From Diplonema japonicum (taxonomy: Eukaryota; Euglenozoa; Diplonemea; Diplonemida; Diplonemidae): a stretch of 64,000 bases of DNA. Below are positions 40,301 to 50,614 of this stretch, one piece after another. The notes beneath the pieces are model-generated. The model was not told the origin of the DNA and did not search any database. It saw only the letters and a list, made by a program, of their open reading frames with translations. The stretch is from NCBI GenBank assembly GCA_964019335.1, contig OZ025664.1, forward strand, positions 496,001-560,000, written 5' to 3'. The position numbers and the translations under genes were made by a program. How positions within the stretch are numbered: the first letter of the stretch is position 1; each line of letters opens with the position of its first letter.

Positions 40301-42590
40301 GAAGGATCTCGTGCAGATCCAGCAGCATGAAGAAGTCGTCTTGTCGCCATCCACAGCTTCCGAAGAGGACCCCGAAGAGCTGACGGGGCGGTCTTTCGAG
40401 ATGGCAGAGACAGAACCCACAACAGAGATGGCCAAGACGCGTGCAGTGCTGGCATCCACGCAGCTGGCGTCTGCTGAGCGCCTCGCAACGGACTGGAAGG
40501 CAGCTGCAGAGCTTGCAAACAAATGGGAGGAGGCAGCAAAGCAGGCGCAGGAACGTATTAGCAGTGAAGCTGAGGTGCTGAGGGCATTGCAAGAGGAGAT
40601 GAATGCTTCAAAAGAAAAGTACCACACAGCCTGTTCCGAGAGGGACTCCTGGGAAAGTAAGTACCATGCATTGGAAACGCAAGCTGGGACTGACATGAAG
40701 AGAGTACGGGCAGAGCTAGAGGGCGAGTTGTGTACCGCTGCTGAGCTTCTGCTGAAGATGAAAGCCATGCACAGCCTGGCTTGCGAGGAAGTGGCAACGA
40801 TGGCTGCTGAGCTAGAAAAGGCGCAAAAGGGCTATGTCGAGTGCCAGGCTGCTGTACACGCGGCTGATCAGTCTCTTGCAGATGTGAACAGAGACCTCGA
40901 GATACAAAAAGCTGCCAGAGCAGACAGCGTGAGACAGCTGGCTGGTGACTGTGAGCGTGTAGCGTCCGAGCTCCACAACGCCCAAGGTGAGGTGCGCCGG
41001 TACACAGAGCAGTTGGAAAACGCGAAAGTGCAGTGCGTGGAGCTCAGCGAAGCCTTAAAAAGTACACAACGAGCACTTGACGAGAGAGGAAGGGAGCACT
41101 CAAAAATAAAAGCGGAGCGTGATCACTTTGCTGCCAAGCTTGAGAAAGAGCTGTCCGCCGGGACGTCCATGAAGACTCTCCTTGACACGTCACGAGACAA
41201 GCTTCACAAGGCAAAACTGGAGGCAGAAAACCTGCGCCAGGCACTGGTTGCTACAGAGGAGGACGCAAAGCTGAACGCGGGCATCTCGTCGTCGCTCGAA
41301 GCTGAGAAGGCAAAGCTTCGAAAGACTGCATCTCAGAGCGTAAAGGAGATGGAGATTGCGAAGAAGGAGAAGTCATCGACCGTTGCAACGCTGCAGCAGG
41401 AGATTGAACATTTGACAAACCAGCTGTGCAAAGCAACGGACGAGGCAGGCAGCGTGTTGGGAGACCATGAAAAACTTCAAGAAGATAACAAAAAACTGAA
41501 ACAAAAGTTGGCAGACACCCACACGGAGCTAGAAGCCAGGCGCGTGCAGCTGGACGAGATGAAGCAACAGCTCGCGACGCTGCGTAAAAAAGCGGACACT
41601 TCTACCACAACTACCAGTACCCCAAGTAAAGAAATACAAGCAACGATTGCAGGGTTAAACAGTAAAATCGAGACCTTGCAGCAGGAACTCCACGATGCTC
41701 GGGAGCGGAACAAAGTGCTCGGCACGGAGAACGTGGAGCTTGGCGGCGAGGTTGAGACGCTGAAGCACATGCGCACGGAGGACAAGGCGCTAGACGATGA
41801 GGTGAGAACATTGTCCGCAGCCTGCGAGAACCTGACAAAAGAAATCGAGACGCTGAAGAGCAGCAATGCTATCTTGGAGAAGAAAAACAAGTCGCTGCTT
41901 AATGCGACGGACTCGGAGGAGAGAAGACTCCGTTTTGAGGTGGAACAGCAACGGGTGGACAATGCTAACATCCAACACATCTTCGAGGCTTCGGAGTTGT
42001 CATCAGCCGCACGTCGCAAGGAATGCGAAGAACTGAGGCTCGAACTGCTTGCGAAGACGAACGAGGTAAAGGAACTGACCGTCATCGCAGCACAAGCAAC
42101 GACGAGCTACGCAGCCATGAAGGATGAAGCAAGCAGTGGGAAGAAGGAAGCAAGAGTCCTGGGTGCACGTTTGGGCGACGAACATGAACGGGTTGAGATA
42201 CTTCAGAAAACAATGGAAGCAGCACAAGCAGAGAACAAAGAGCTGCATGGAAGAATATCAGTCTTAGAACACAAGGTCAAGACAGAATGCAAGGAAGTCC
42301 GGATGGAAGATCTCATTAGTAGAGCAGAAGAACTTGCTGCTATTTCGTGTAGGGAGTCGAGTGCTGCGCTCAAAACAGAAACTAAGCGAAGGCGTCACCT
42401 TGAAGAAGCCCTTGCCACTCAAGAGAAGCAACATGCTGCAGCTTTCGCTTTCGCTACCTCCAAGTTCCTCTCGGCTCTCCGCCCGAACCCTGAAGCTTCT
42501 TCTCTCTCTCCTTTAAGGCGTTCCTCTGTTTCTTGTGTGTCATACGCCCCCACCTCGGCCCCTATCCCAGCGGGGCTTCCTCTTGGATAG
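37305..42590 (+). CDS. Giant coiled-coil protein with tandem repeat domain
   Basis: 1761 residues, one exon. Residues 10-135 are coiled coil. Residues about 165-475 contain roughly twelve tandem repeats of about 24-27 residues with the consensus GHDAVTSPLF.PELAV.QSQLQK (DNA 37800-38730). The rest, from about 560 to 1730, is almost continuous coiled coil with heptad leucines and many Glu/Lys, broken near residues 880-1040 by a more globular stretch. The last 30 residues are Ser/Pro-rich. There is no motor or membrane domain. Proteins of this layout are commonly centrosomal, basal-body or flagellar structural proteins; that role is inferred. The start ATG follows a strong acceptor-like CTCAG and a purine-rich leader. 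Confidence 0.85.
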   Translation: MAGNEVIDVGADEVVAGLQREIQNREQQVQLRERALQGMQREMELQEERLLKREEQLNARETTAAPRPVVASLPNAAFELKQSERQLTKLVAEKTNLECALQSAAQEMQRKDKLFARKIEQMIKLRETAVSSVARERDELLKSRNQHTPLYLTQGYTFCTPAQQHLSGHNASTSPLGLPEPALKDNTTSPLQGSHKDAAMSPLFKPELAVAQSQMQRASFQPELGVMQSQLEKRPSEGHDAVTSPMLHHALAVTQAQLSIQRSVQPELVAEQSHLQRHTVGSQDAISSPLFQPELMVSQSQLKNQGQHVPELAVTQLQLQNPQEVTEGKDAVTSPVFKQELAATQSQLQKCPPAGHDAVTSPLFRPELSVAQSQLQKQPPAGHDAVTSPLFHPELAVTQSQLQKHTPEWHDAVTSPLFRQELAISQSQLQKQPPVGHDAVTSPLFQPELAVASQHLEDATTSPLSQPQLTTRTSQLHTTLHSAPQSTQATSPLARTSAIPFSRVALFERSAQLVTAIGSPSKVLTLPHGLSEGSETLAQLAAPSPPPDTEQRHGTVAPVPMPGYQELQEEVFKLQQAVVDARQERDAMKRTLAEHLKSVPENRKAAEVETELELQQHETAALRVMLQHAEDLLDTIRLGASECDSMALENKVLKKEKAAQKVMAESAESEHELVLSMLEVKHKAEVNTALGTSSQSANTILSEQSDRHSIVVAEMTAVAAMLAYHNSCVLLGSEKQCITFEQECEHRDILLGNRDAEVSSQIEALKVQSAELQDTVDAKQRLQETVQQLSDLLDAKTNEASKENDEHGKLTQQHRDVVMETMALKDTVRQMEKATQAEKELRVTLAVHLDEMRAQEQALQFKYETLSLYTEALEVSSQYIEDGIDEILHAALSHRYATVEVRGCYEWYTTLSPAEKQALQSAVESDACTSLGTSSSQATVAGVSPTLKGSLSFVLGFKNSLSSHETPAELVRRFNDKKAADKVPLLLSEKKTTELNWYTKDLVQIQQHEEVVLSPSTASEEDPEELTGRSFEMAETEPTTEMAKTRAVLASTQLASAERLATDWKAAAELANKWEEAAKQAQERISSEAEVLRALQEEMNASKEKYHTACSERDSWESKYHALETQAGTDMKRVRAELEGELCTAAELLLKMKAMHSLACEEVATMAAELEKAQKGYVECQAAVHAADQSLADVNRDLEIQKAARADSVRQLAGDCERVASELHNAQGEVRRYTEQLENAKVQCVELSEALKSTQRALDERGREHSKIKAERDHFAAKLEKELSAGTSMKTLLDTSRDKLHKAKLEAENLRQALVATEEDAKLNAGISSSLEAEKAKLRKTASQSVKEMEIAKKEKSSTVATLQQEIEHLTNQLCKATDEAGSVLGDHEKLQEDNKKLKQKLADTHTELEARRVQLDEMKQQLATLRKKADTSTTTTSTPSKEIQATIAGLNSKIETLQQELHDARERNKVLGTENVELGGEVETLKHMRTEDKALDDEVRTLSAACENLTKEIETLKSSNAILEKKNKSLLNATDSEERRLRFEVEQQRVDNANIQHIFEASELSSAARRKECEELRLELLAKTNEVKELTVIAAQATTSYAAMKDEASSGKKEARVLGARLGDEHERVEILQKTMEAAQAENKELHGRISVLEHKVKTECKEVRMEDLISRAEELAAISCRESSAALKTETKRRRHLEEALATQEKQHAAAFAFATSKFLSALRPNPEASSLSPLRRSSVSCVSYAPTSAPIPAGLPLG
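37800..38730. repeat. Coding tandem repeat, period about 72-81 bp
   Basis: About twelve units encoding PP.GHDAVTSPLF.PELAV.QSQLQK variants. The central units (38345-38660) are nearly identical in DNA as well, so homogenisation or recent expansion has occurred there; outer units are diverged. Confidence 0.85.
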
Positions 42591-42961
42591 AACCTGTTAT
42601 TTTCTTTTTAGGTTTTTTTTTTTTTTTTTTTTATGTGTTTTTTTGTTTTTTTTTTTTTACATTTTTATGTACTAGATTAAGTAAAAGAAGAGTTTATTAT
42701 GATGATGTTGTTGTTGTTGTTGATGTTCTTATCCCACACCCCCTCTGCCCCCATCCGTCTATTTTTTTTTTTTGAACAATGGGAAGAAAAAAAAAGGGGG
42801 GGGGGAGCAGCAATAAAACAACTATACAGTGGAAAAGAGGCGGGGGGAGAGGGGGATTTTTTTTTTTCAAAAAAAGAAACAAAAAAAAAAAAACCGAAGC
42901 AAAAAGAAATTCCCCGTTCCTTTCCCCCTCCCTTTGTTCGGGGAACGAAAAAAGAGAAAAA
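42591..42961. other. Homopolymer spacer with a short trinucleotide run
   Basis: T-runs, a GATGATGTTGTTGTTGTTGATG stretch near 42699-42724 and A-runs. No gene is supported. Confidence 0.5.
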
Positions 42962-44648
42962 ATGGAGCAAAAACTTCGGAATAAAAAAATGGACCTGGAG
43001 AGGATGAGCCAGGAGGTGATCAGGAGGGAACAGATGCTGAGGGATTTAGAGGGCGAGGTACAGGGGAAAAAGAAAAAAAAAAAAAAAAAAAGAAAAAAAC
43101 ACACACATCAGGTTGAAGATTTGCAGAACAGTCTAGTAAGCTATAGCATCCCGCACGATTTGACGCAAGTAAACCCTGAGGATTACATGGACATGGTGCA
43201 GCGTCTGGCGAATTGTTTGAAGTTACAGGTGCGCGAAGGGAAAGAGGGGAAAAAAAAATACAGGAAATGCGCAACAATCTTCTCCTCCGAGAGCGCATGG
43301 ACTACGCACTACTGTGCCGGCAACTTGACAGAGAATTGGAGGGATTAGATATATGCCACTGTCAAATTCGAGCCACCACTGGTTTTAACGATGATCAAGG
43401 TGACTCCAAGTACGGTTTGACCCATTCTGAGCAGGATGTGGCCATAAAAGAGTTGTATTTTCTGGCGCAGATTTTGAAGAAAGAGGTGGGTGCCTCACGG
43501 ACACTTGCGGTGAGGAAAGAGGAAGTTATCCTAAAGTTTCTGAACGATGCCGCGGCGGTGGAGCGGGCGCACGAAAAAAAACACGAAATCATGAACGAGA
43601 TTAATACTATGAACAACAGCTTGCGGGACATCAGCTTCACCTTGGAAGACCTGCAGCGACAGCACGATAGGCTTGACCTGTCCCTACACAAAGGCGAACT
43701 TCATGTTGCTAGCATGACTTCTGCAAGTCATCTTGTACTCGATACTTCGTGTTTAAAAAACAAGGTTGATGAACAGCGGACTATTCGAAAACGAAAGGTA
43801 ACGAAAAAGAGAAGAAAAAAAAAAAAAAAAAAAACTGAATCACCCCAGGAATCCCAAGCAAAATTACAAACAAAATACCTCGAGCTGGCAAAGACACGTT
43901 TGGGTGTCGTGGAACTAGCGGTATGGTACTAAAAGAGAAAATACCCCCTTCCCCCCCCCCCCCCCCCCCCACAGCTTACCGATTTACAAATCAAGAAAAC
44001 GATAGACCGCAAGCTTCGTAGAGCTGTGATTGCAGTCCCACCTGAGAATATAGTAGACGAATTTGAAGAAGGCCTCCCCGAGCGCATGCCCGCGGTACTT
44101 TACGAGTTAATGGCCAGGCACAAGGAGGCCATCTTGAACAGTATTCGTTTGAAGGATATCTTGCTGAATGAAAAGCAAGCAACGGTTGATGCAACCGAGC
44201 TCAAACTTGCAAACCTGTGGTTGGAGAATGAGCAAGTGATGGGCGAAAAAGATAAGGTTTTTCTTTTTTTTTCTTTTTCTCTCAACAACTTTTTTAAAAT
44301 CACACACAGGAGCTTATAAGGTACCAGAAGAAACTCGAGGGGATCAGCCGAGAGGTGAACCAAACAAGAGAGGAACTGCAGTCTAACCTGCACGTGCTCC
44401 ATCAGGAAAAAAGGCTGAAACAATCGCAATGCGACGCTCTCATCGAGAAGGTAACAGGCCTTTCTCGTTTTGCAGCCAGGCGAGCAGCTGCAATGCCAGC
44501 GACTCCGCGGCTGCCTGCCTCACCTTCTACCCCTTCAAGAGCTTCCAGGCATACACCTACGCCCAGGAACACACCTACACCTAGGCAAACACCCACACCT
44601 AGACGCCGAAGAAAGAAGTCGATGAAAGATTCACCTAAAAATATTTGA
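42962..44648 (+). CDS. Coiled-coil protein, six exons
   Basis: Exons 42962-43057, 43112-43228, 43264-43797, 43849-43920, 43975-44256 and 44310-44648, every join in phase 0, 479 residues. Introns are 35-54 nt (donors GTACAG, GTGCGC, GTAACG, GTATGG, GTTTTT), mainly A- or C-runs. The spliced product is coiled coil almost throughout with an acidic break (IAVPPENIVDEFEEGLPERMP). It ends in a basic tail with TPTPR repeats. The continuity of heptads across all joins supports the model. It resembles axonemal CCDC-type proteins in layout, but I cannot name it. A 25-nt candidate intron at 44451-44475 is not used in this model because it would destroy the TPTPR tail. Confidence 0.75.
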
Positions 44649-44826
44649 CGAGAGGGGAGAGGGGGGCAAAAGAATAAGAAGAGGAAAAATGAGGGGGGGT
44701 ATTTTTTTTTTTCTTCTTAAGAATAACTTTTTTTTAAAAAAAAATTGGCTGAGGCGGAATTAGGGGAAAGGGAGAGGGGAGATGAAAAAATGAAAAAAAA
44801 AAAGAAGAAAGTGGAAAAAAAAAATA

Positions 44827-45275
44827 ATGATGATGACGGTGCACACTTCTTATCAGAATTTACGGGAAAAAAAAAACAAGGCCAAAAGGATACAGGACAG
44901 GTACGCATTCTCTTTAAAAGCATCCTCTAACCTCCCTTTCTCCGTACCCCTCGCCACCCCCTACGAGATATTTCCTACCATCCTTCCAGCTGGTGGGACT
45001 TTACTTTTTTTCTTTTTCTTTTTCTTTCTTTCCCTTCCCCTTGTATTTTTTTCTCCATCTTTTTATTCTTGTTTGTTGATTTCTGCGCCCAAGAAGAATT
45101 CTCAGGAAAGAAAAAGAACATGCACGACACCGCCCTCAGTGCATTTGTACAATCGCTTGCTGAACATATCGAGGTACGGAATGTACTGCTGCACCAAGCA
45201 CTGCAGCTGGATGAAATGAACACTACCCTCTCCTTGGGCTTGGCAACACTGATCTGTGAGCTGAGACTCGTGTAA
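44827..45275 (+). CDS. Putative small two-exon protein, about 114 residues
   Basis: Exons 44827-44992 and 45097-45275 with a 104-nt pyrimidine-rich intron (GTGGGA...AAGAAG); the phase works (G + AA gives Glu). The second exon is the better supported part: it is helical (LSAFVQSLAEHIEVRNVLLHQ) and hydrophobic-patterned, ending at TAA. The first exon is basic, then aliphatic. The exact acceptor (45093 or 45096) is ambiguous and changes one Glu. Family not recognised; the gene could alternatively begin at the ATG at 45120. Confidence 0.45.
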
Positions 45276-45385
45276 CGGGAGACAAACATATTACTTATAA
45301 AATCTTGCATCTTGTTTCAATTCCCCCCCCCTCCCCCCTCCCTCCCCTTTATCTTTATTTTTAGTGCCACACAGTGCTTTACACA

Positions 45386-48300
45386 ATGGCTTGGTACCAC
45401 CACCTGCCGTACCAAGCATTCGCTTCATGGTCTGCAACCGACAGTCTTCAATGTGATGATTTCACAGCCTTCGTCAAGCCCTCCGGTCTGTGTGGTGGGG
45501 TCTCAGCGACACCTTCAACGAAGAGTCTTGACACTATGTTAAGAAGGCAGCCAGTTGCGACTAACAAAGACAGGGAATACATCCCCCTAGAAGGGCTCGG
45601 CGACTGGGTTGAAATAATGAACAGCGACGAGGCACACCTTGCCGTCAGCATCGAAGTATGCCTAACAGAACGGCCCGTAGGTACATATGTGGAAGTTGAC
45701 AGGCCCATCTCACCCTACGACAAGGAGGAGATCTTGCAGGACCTCACAAACAGTATCATGAAGCTCGGATTGGAACACGTTCAGGACTGCCCTCAGGGCC
45801 TCACCTTCGAGGAGCACTCGGCGCCGTATGTGTACGAGCCGCTGTCTCCCAGGATGGTCCGTTCTGTCGCTGCACCTGGCCTTTACCCTGCGCCTTCTGA
45901 TGCGCCATACCAGCAGGTACTGTGCACTGCCCTGCACCTCTCTCCCCAGAGCAGGGCTATCGACTTCACCATGCTTCTCTCTCTCGTCGAGGACATGGAA
46001 GTTGATGCTGGTGAGCCGCTTGACAGTTTTCCTCTCCCCAACACGCCTGCCCGTACTGCCCTCACTCCTATCCCTGAAGTGCCCCTCTTCAGCCATGCAA
46101 ATGGGGAGGACACCATATTCGAACTCCTTGGCTTTGGGAGCCCTGCACCTGAAACCCTCAGCAAAACGTTCACTCCTGTGTTCTGTGCCACAGCAAACCT
46201 TGAACGATACTTAGCGAAGGCAGATGTGGGCTCTGGCAGCGGGCAATGTGTTGTCCCCCCACTGCAACTGCCAGACTACAAGGCATGTCTTGCGCAACAT
46301 CCTTCGGGTGTCTTAGACAGGCTGTTCGGCCAACCTCACCGTAAGCAAGATAAGCCACGGCAATGGGAGGCTGTCAACTGCGAGGTACCTCAGGAGGTCA
46401 TGGCCACGTGCACTGATTCCGACATTGCATGGTGGCTTCCTGAGTGCAGAAGCATACACCCCGGCGACCAGTGCCTGTGCCTAGACCTTGAGGAGGATGT
46501 CGTGCCTGATATGTGCGTTGTGCTGACGGACAATGGCAGCACAGTGTACCACGAGCTGCACGACTCCTGGAAGTACCAACACATGAAGCATCTGCTGCTC
46601 GCCGAGGAGCGTGCCGCAAGGAAAACCATGATGGATAGCACCTCAGCTTGGAAAACTGTACTGTTGGGAGACTTAGAAGGCCACTTTAGGAACAGGCGTA
46701 TCGCAGTAGACTTCCTGGGCATGGCAGAGGTGAATGATGTGGAGGGTTTGCGTAGGATGTACATGGAGAAACTGCAGCTAGTGAGCCAGGTGCCTGTCCC
46801 TCTACCCACTCCCGTGGAGCCTGTACCTGTTGTTGAGAGAAAATCTGTTCCTGAACTAACTCAAGTTGTGTCAGAGCCAGCAAAGCCTGTGACACAACCC
46901 CAACCAACTCTTTCGCCGAGTCACAGTGCTGCTCGTTCAAGCCGGCCAAAACCATTCTTAAACCTCCCAGAGCTGTTCGCTAAGAGAACCCTCGTCCGCC
47001 CGTCCATGGAGATGTCTAACACAGAATGGGAATTGGCGCACACGGTCCTTGAGAATCCTGGCGAGGTGTCGCTGCTCATGCACGCTGACTGCAAAGGCTG
47101 GCCTGAGCATATTGGGCTTGTTATCACAGCGGCTCTTACCCCAAAGCATGTCATTTGGGCCATCACCAGTAGTGTTGCTTGCTTTTCCCTGCCTCAGTAT
47201 CGTTCTTTCCTGGGTGCTGTCTTCACAGAGAAGGTAACATGCCCCGATGCTCCTTCTCAACAAAGCCTTGCGCAGCAGTGCATCACCCTATGTGCCGCCC
47301 CAGTGGTGTGCGAACAGTTGTCGGGCTCTACATGTGCTGTCCTGCTTCATGGTGTCGATGCTGTCGCGGCTTGCCCGGACCTCTTTAGAAAGATTAAAAG
47401 TGCCGCCCCTAGTGCTTCCATCATCGTCTTAGAGACGCTTCCGAACACGCTGTTCGAGTACAAGGAGCTTCTTACTGCTTTAGCGCCCACACGGTGCTAC
47501 GTGAAAACCGTCGAAGCTAGTGCAGTGCGCCCCATCGGTATCGATGGGATGGTCGGGAAGTTGGTCCAAACGGTGCGCGGGGAGCTGAAGGTGGAAAAGA
47601 GCACTGCAGCGAAGAGAGTTTACAAGAAGCTGGACGAGCTGCTGGAGCAGCACTCTGTTGAGGTCGCTGCGTCATGCGCAGAAGGGTTGCTGCGGCACGA
47701 AGGGGCGCGAAGGGAGATCGGCCCTGTGTGTTGTGGCGTTCTAGATTCTCTACAAAGGGAGCTTCAAGGCAAGAAGAACCCACGGTACCCAGTGCTCTCC
47801 GAGTACATCGCAAGCAACACGTTCGAGAGGGGGCTGATCCTGGTGAGCCATTCACAGGCAGCAGGCATTGTGGGGAAGAACTTGGCAAAGAACGGAATGA
47901 AGAACGTAGAGGTGTACGTTATTGGATACGCCGGAGGCGCTGTGCTGACGAAGGTGACAGAGAGCGGACATCAAATACATGCAGGGAACATAGACATGGT
48001 GCTGAGGAGGCGGGAGCAGAGGTTTGTTGGCGTGTGCAGCAAAGACAACCAACGACACGCTGTGAAGTTGTTGATGTCCTGCGAAGTTCTTATGGACTTC
48101 GACCCCCCACGGCCCTACAGTATCATGACAGCTCACCTGCCACAAGAGATTCGGATGCTCGTCGTGACGAACAAACTGCGGTACACACCCTTCGTGATGG
48201 GCAGCCAGACGTATGGCGACTCGTACCTCCCGGCGATTGCCCCGTCGACCGTCCCTGGTGTGCATCGATGCGACAGAAGTGTTTCGGGGTTGCTGGATGC

Positions 48301-49048
48301 TTCTTCGCGTGCTCCGTCACCGCAGATTCCGAACTCTCCACCTGACATCTGCTGGGTGGTCTCACAGGGTGTTGACAATGTCGCCACACTCGACGCGCTG
48401 GAAGCGATGACCATCGTACATTGGAAGTCCAACACGGAGGTCGAGGTAGGAAAGGTGCGGATCGTCTACCGGCCTGTCCCTTATGGTTTGTGTGTCGTGT
48501 TCACAGACGTGGCGTGTGCCGTGCTCATCGAGGACAGCTCGGTTGCTGTGGAAGACATCGAGCGAGGTGTCCGCCAGCTCATGAGCTGGGGGGTGTCCGT
48601 CGTGATGACAGCCATCCTCGTAAAGGAAAAACTGAACAACAACCTCTCAGGAAAGGAACGGATATGCAACAGCAAGGTCGTCTTCGCGTGGTCCGAAGAG
48701 GATCTTGTCAAGCACATCGGGATGTTCCGGAACTCTAGAGGTGCTGGGGACGCGTTGTCACCGCTTTTAGAAGTCACAACACCCATCCCCTCTGTGGCTG
48801 CGCTTACCTGGGGCAACCCTCTCTGTGATTCACCATTGGAGTACGAGCTGCTCCTCCTCGCTGCTGGGATTGACCGCGATACCCCCATGCATTATATGCA
48901 CAGTGTTCTCAAGACGCATCCACGTCTTTCCGTCCTTGCTCCTCAGGAGCCCCTTCATAAAAGGCAGAAGACCGCCTCCACTGTGGTTTGGCCTGAGTAC
49001 GACAACGATTTTCAGGACACGGGAGAGAACGAACTTTCATTTCTCTGA
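45386..49048 (+). CDS. Large protein of unknown function, 1220 residues
   Basis: A single open frame from the first ATG after TTTATTTTTAG (AG at 45364). The N-terminal half is acidic and probably partly disordered with Pro-rich stretches near residue 480. The C-terminal half (about 540-1190) has alternating beta/alpha segments such as ERGLILVSHSQAAGIVGKNLAKNG and PYGLCVVFTDVACAVLIEDS, reminiscent of helicase/XPF-like nuclease folds without their catalytic residues. A SHOC1/Zip2-like meiotic protein is one possibility, held at low confidence. No signal peptide or membrane span. Confidence 0.6.
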   Translation: MAWYHHLPYQAFASWSATDSLQCDDFTAFVKPSGLCGGVSATPSTKSLDTMLRRQPVATNKDREYIPLEGLGDWVEIMNSDEAHLAVSIEVCLTERPVGTYVEVDRPISPYDKEEILQDLTNSIMKLGLEHVQDCPQGLTFEEHSAPYVYEPLSPRMVRSVAAPGLYPAPSDAPYQQVLCTALHLSPQSRAIDFTMLLSLVEDMEVDAGEPLDSFPLPNTPARTALTPIPEVPLFSHANGEDTIFELLGFGSPAPETLSKTFTPVFCATANLERYLAKADVGSGSGQCVVPPLQLPDYKACLAQHPSGVLDRLFGQPHRKQDKPRQWEAVNCEVPQEVMATCTDSDIAWWLPECRSIHPGDQCLCLDLEEDVVPDMCVVLTDNGSTVYHELHDSWKYQHMKHLLLAEERAARKTMMDSTSAWKTVLLGDLEGHFRNRRIAVDFLGMAEVNDVEGLRRMYMEKLQLVSQVPVPLPTPVEPVPVVERKSVPELTQVVSEPAKPVTQPQPTLSPSHSAARSSRPKPFLNLPELFAKRTLVRPSMEMSNTEWELAHTVLENPGEVSLLMHADCKGWPEHIGLVITAALTPKHVIWAITSSVACFSLPQYRSFLGAVFTEKVTCPDAPSQQSLAQQCITLCAAPVVCEQLSGSTCAVLLHGVDAVAACPDLFRKIKSAAPSASIIVLETLPNTLFEYKELLTALAPTRCYVKTVEASAVRPIGIDGMVGKLVQTVRGELKVEKSTAAKRVYKKLDELLEQHSVEVAASCAEGLLRHEGARREIGPVCCGVLDSLQRELQGKKNPRYPVLSEYIASNTFERGLILVSHSQAAGIVGKNLAKNGMKNVEVYVIGYAGGAVLTKVTESGHQIHAGNIDMVLRRREQRFVGVCSKDNQRHAVKLLMSCEVLMDFDPPRPYSIMTAHLPQEIRMLVVTNKLRYTPFVMGSQTYGDSYLPAIAPSTVPGVHRCDRSVSGLLDASSRAPSPQIPNSPPDICWVVSQGVDNVATLDALEAMTIVHWKSNTEVEVGKVRIVYRPVPYGLCVVFTDVACAVLIEDSSVAVEDIERGVRQLMSWGVSVVMTAILVKEKLNNNLSGKERICNSKVVFAWSEEDLVKHIGMFRNSRGAGDALSPLLEVTTPIPSVAALTWGNPLCDSPLEYELLLLAAGIDRDTPMHYMHSVLKTHPRLSVLAPQEPLHKRQKTASTVVWPEYDNDFQDTGENELSFL

Positions 49049-49338
49049 TTTAAGAAAAAAAAGAAAAAGCCTTCTCTACTGAGGGAATCCCATCTTGCAT
49101 CTTTCTTTGTATTCTTATTTTCATTATTATTCTTCCTTATTATTATTATTTTTTTTTCTTTTTTGATAGCGGCCCCGTAATTATCCTCAAAATAAAAAAG
49201 AAAAAAAGAAAAGAAAAACCCTACAGGAAAAAAAAAAGAGAGAAAAAAAAAAAAGAAATACAAAGAAAAGCTTTTTGTTATTTTAGATTAAATCAATTTT
49301 TCTTTTAAAAGTTTTATATAAAAAAAAAAGATACGAGA
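49049..49338. other. A/T-rich spacer
   Basis: ATT-rich and A-run sequence ending in TTATTTTAG near 49286 and an A-run leader before the PUF gene. Nothing else seen. Confidence 0.5.
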
Positions 49339-50583
49339 ATGGCGCAGCTTGAGATCGAGGATCAGCTTAGGGCATTGATGGATGAAGACGAGATGTTGGG
49401 CTGCTTGGGTCACGAGCTAGACATAGATGAGGACGAGAAGAAGGATACGGTGCTGTCGGCAGATGCGCCTGCATTTGTGCCGAGTAGTCTGTTGCCGCAC
49501 GTGGTGAGTGTCCTGCACCCTGTGACCTATGTAAGCCATCCGATGAAATGTGACCTCACGAGGCTCACGGTGGGGGATCTCAGAGCATTTGCTGAACAAC
49601 ATTTCGGTGTCAGCAACTTCGCGCTCCTCCTCGCAGGCCAGCCGATCACCCGCGACACCACCGCTAAGGCCATCGATCTCGGTCTCGGGAATGGTTCCGT
49701 GCTTGTTCTCCGCCCCGACCCGCTCAACCTTTCCATGCTCCTCAGCTCACAACAGGTCACCCATTCCCCTACCTCAGGAAGCAGCGCCTCCCCTATCTCA
49801 GGCACTGCAACCCCCACACGCATAGGGTCCTTCACCCCAGTGCATAGGGGCGGTGATTCCAGCCCGGAAATGGTATGAAACCTTTTGAACATCAATCACA
49901 CCAATCAGACTCCTGAGAAGATCACACCCTCGTCAAGGCAGACGCGTGGTGACTTCTACGACCTGTGGTGCGTGGTGATGCAGGACTTCCTGGAGCTGGC
50001 TAGGGGTATGGGCTCTGGTTTCGAGATAACAAATAATAAATAAATAAAACAGACCCCAACGGGTACAAGATGGTGATCACAGCAATGGAGGTCGGGATGC
50101 AAGAGCACGTCACGCGCCTGCTACAGATGGCATGCACGCATTTGATCGAGTTGGCAAGGACCATGCCGGGGAGTGAGGTGTTGATGGGGTTGATGGCGGT
50201 GGCTGGTGACGGACCGGAAACTGTGAACGTGAACGGGGTCCCCCTGCTGATCGAGGCCATGCTGCCTCACGTGGTGGAACTAGCGAACACAGTACCCGGG
50301 AGGAAGATCATCCAGAACGCGGTCATCAAGTACAGAGACGAGGTAAAGGTGTGCTTGTATGACATGGTGTGCCGCAACATGCGCTGCATCGCTCTGGACC
50401 AGTGCGGGTGCATCACCGTCCAGAGGATGTTCGACTTCGCGTCCACACCCCTCCTGAAGGACATGGTCCAGGACGCCGTCATCAAATGGTGCAGCGCATT
50501 GATCTGCGACCAGTACGGGAACTACGTGGTGCAGCATATCATTAAAGACAACAAACAAGTGTCTGAGAAAGTGGTATGGAAAG

Positions 50584-50614
<31 letters not shown>
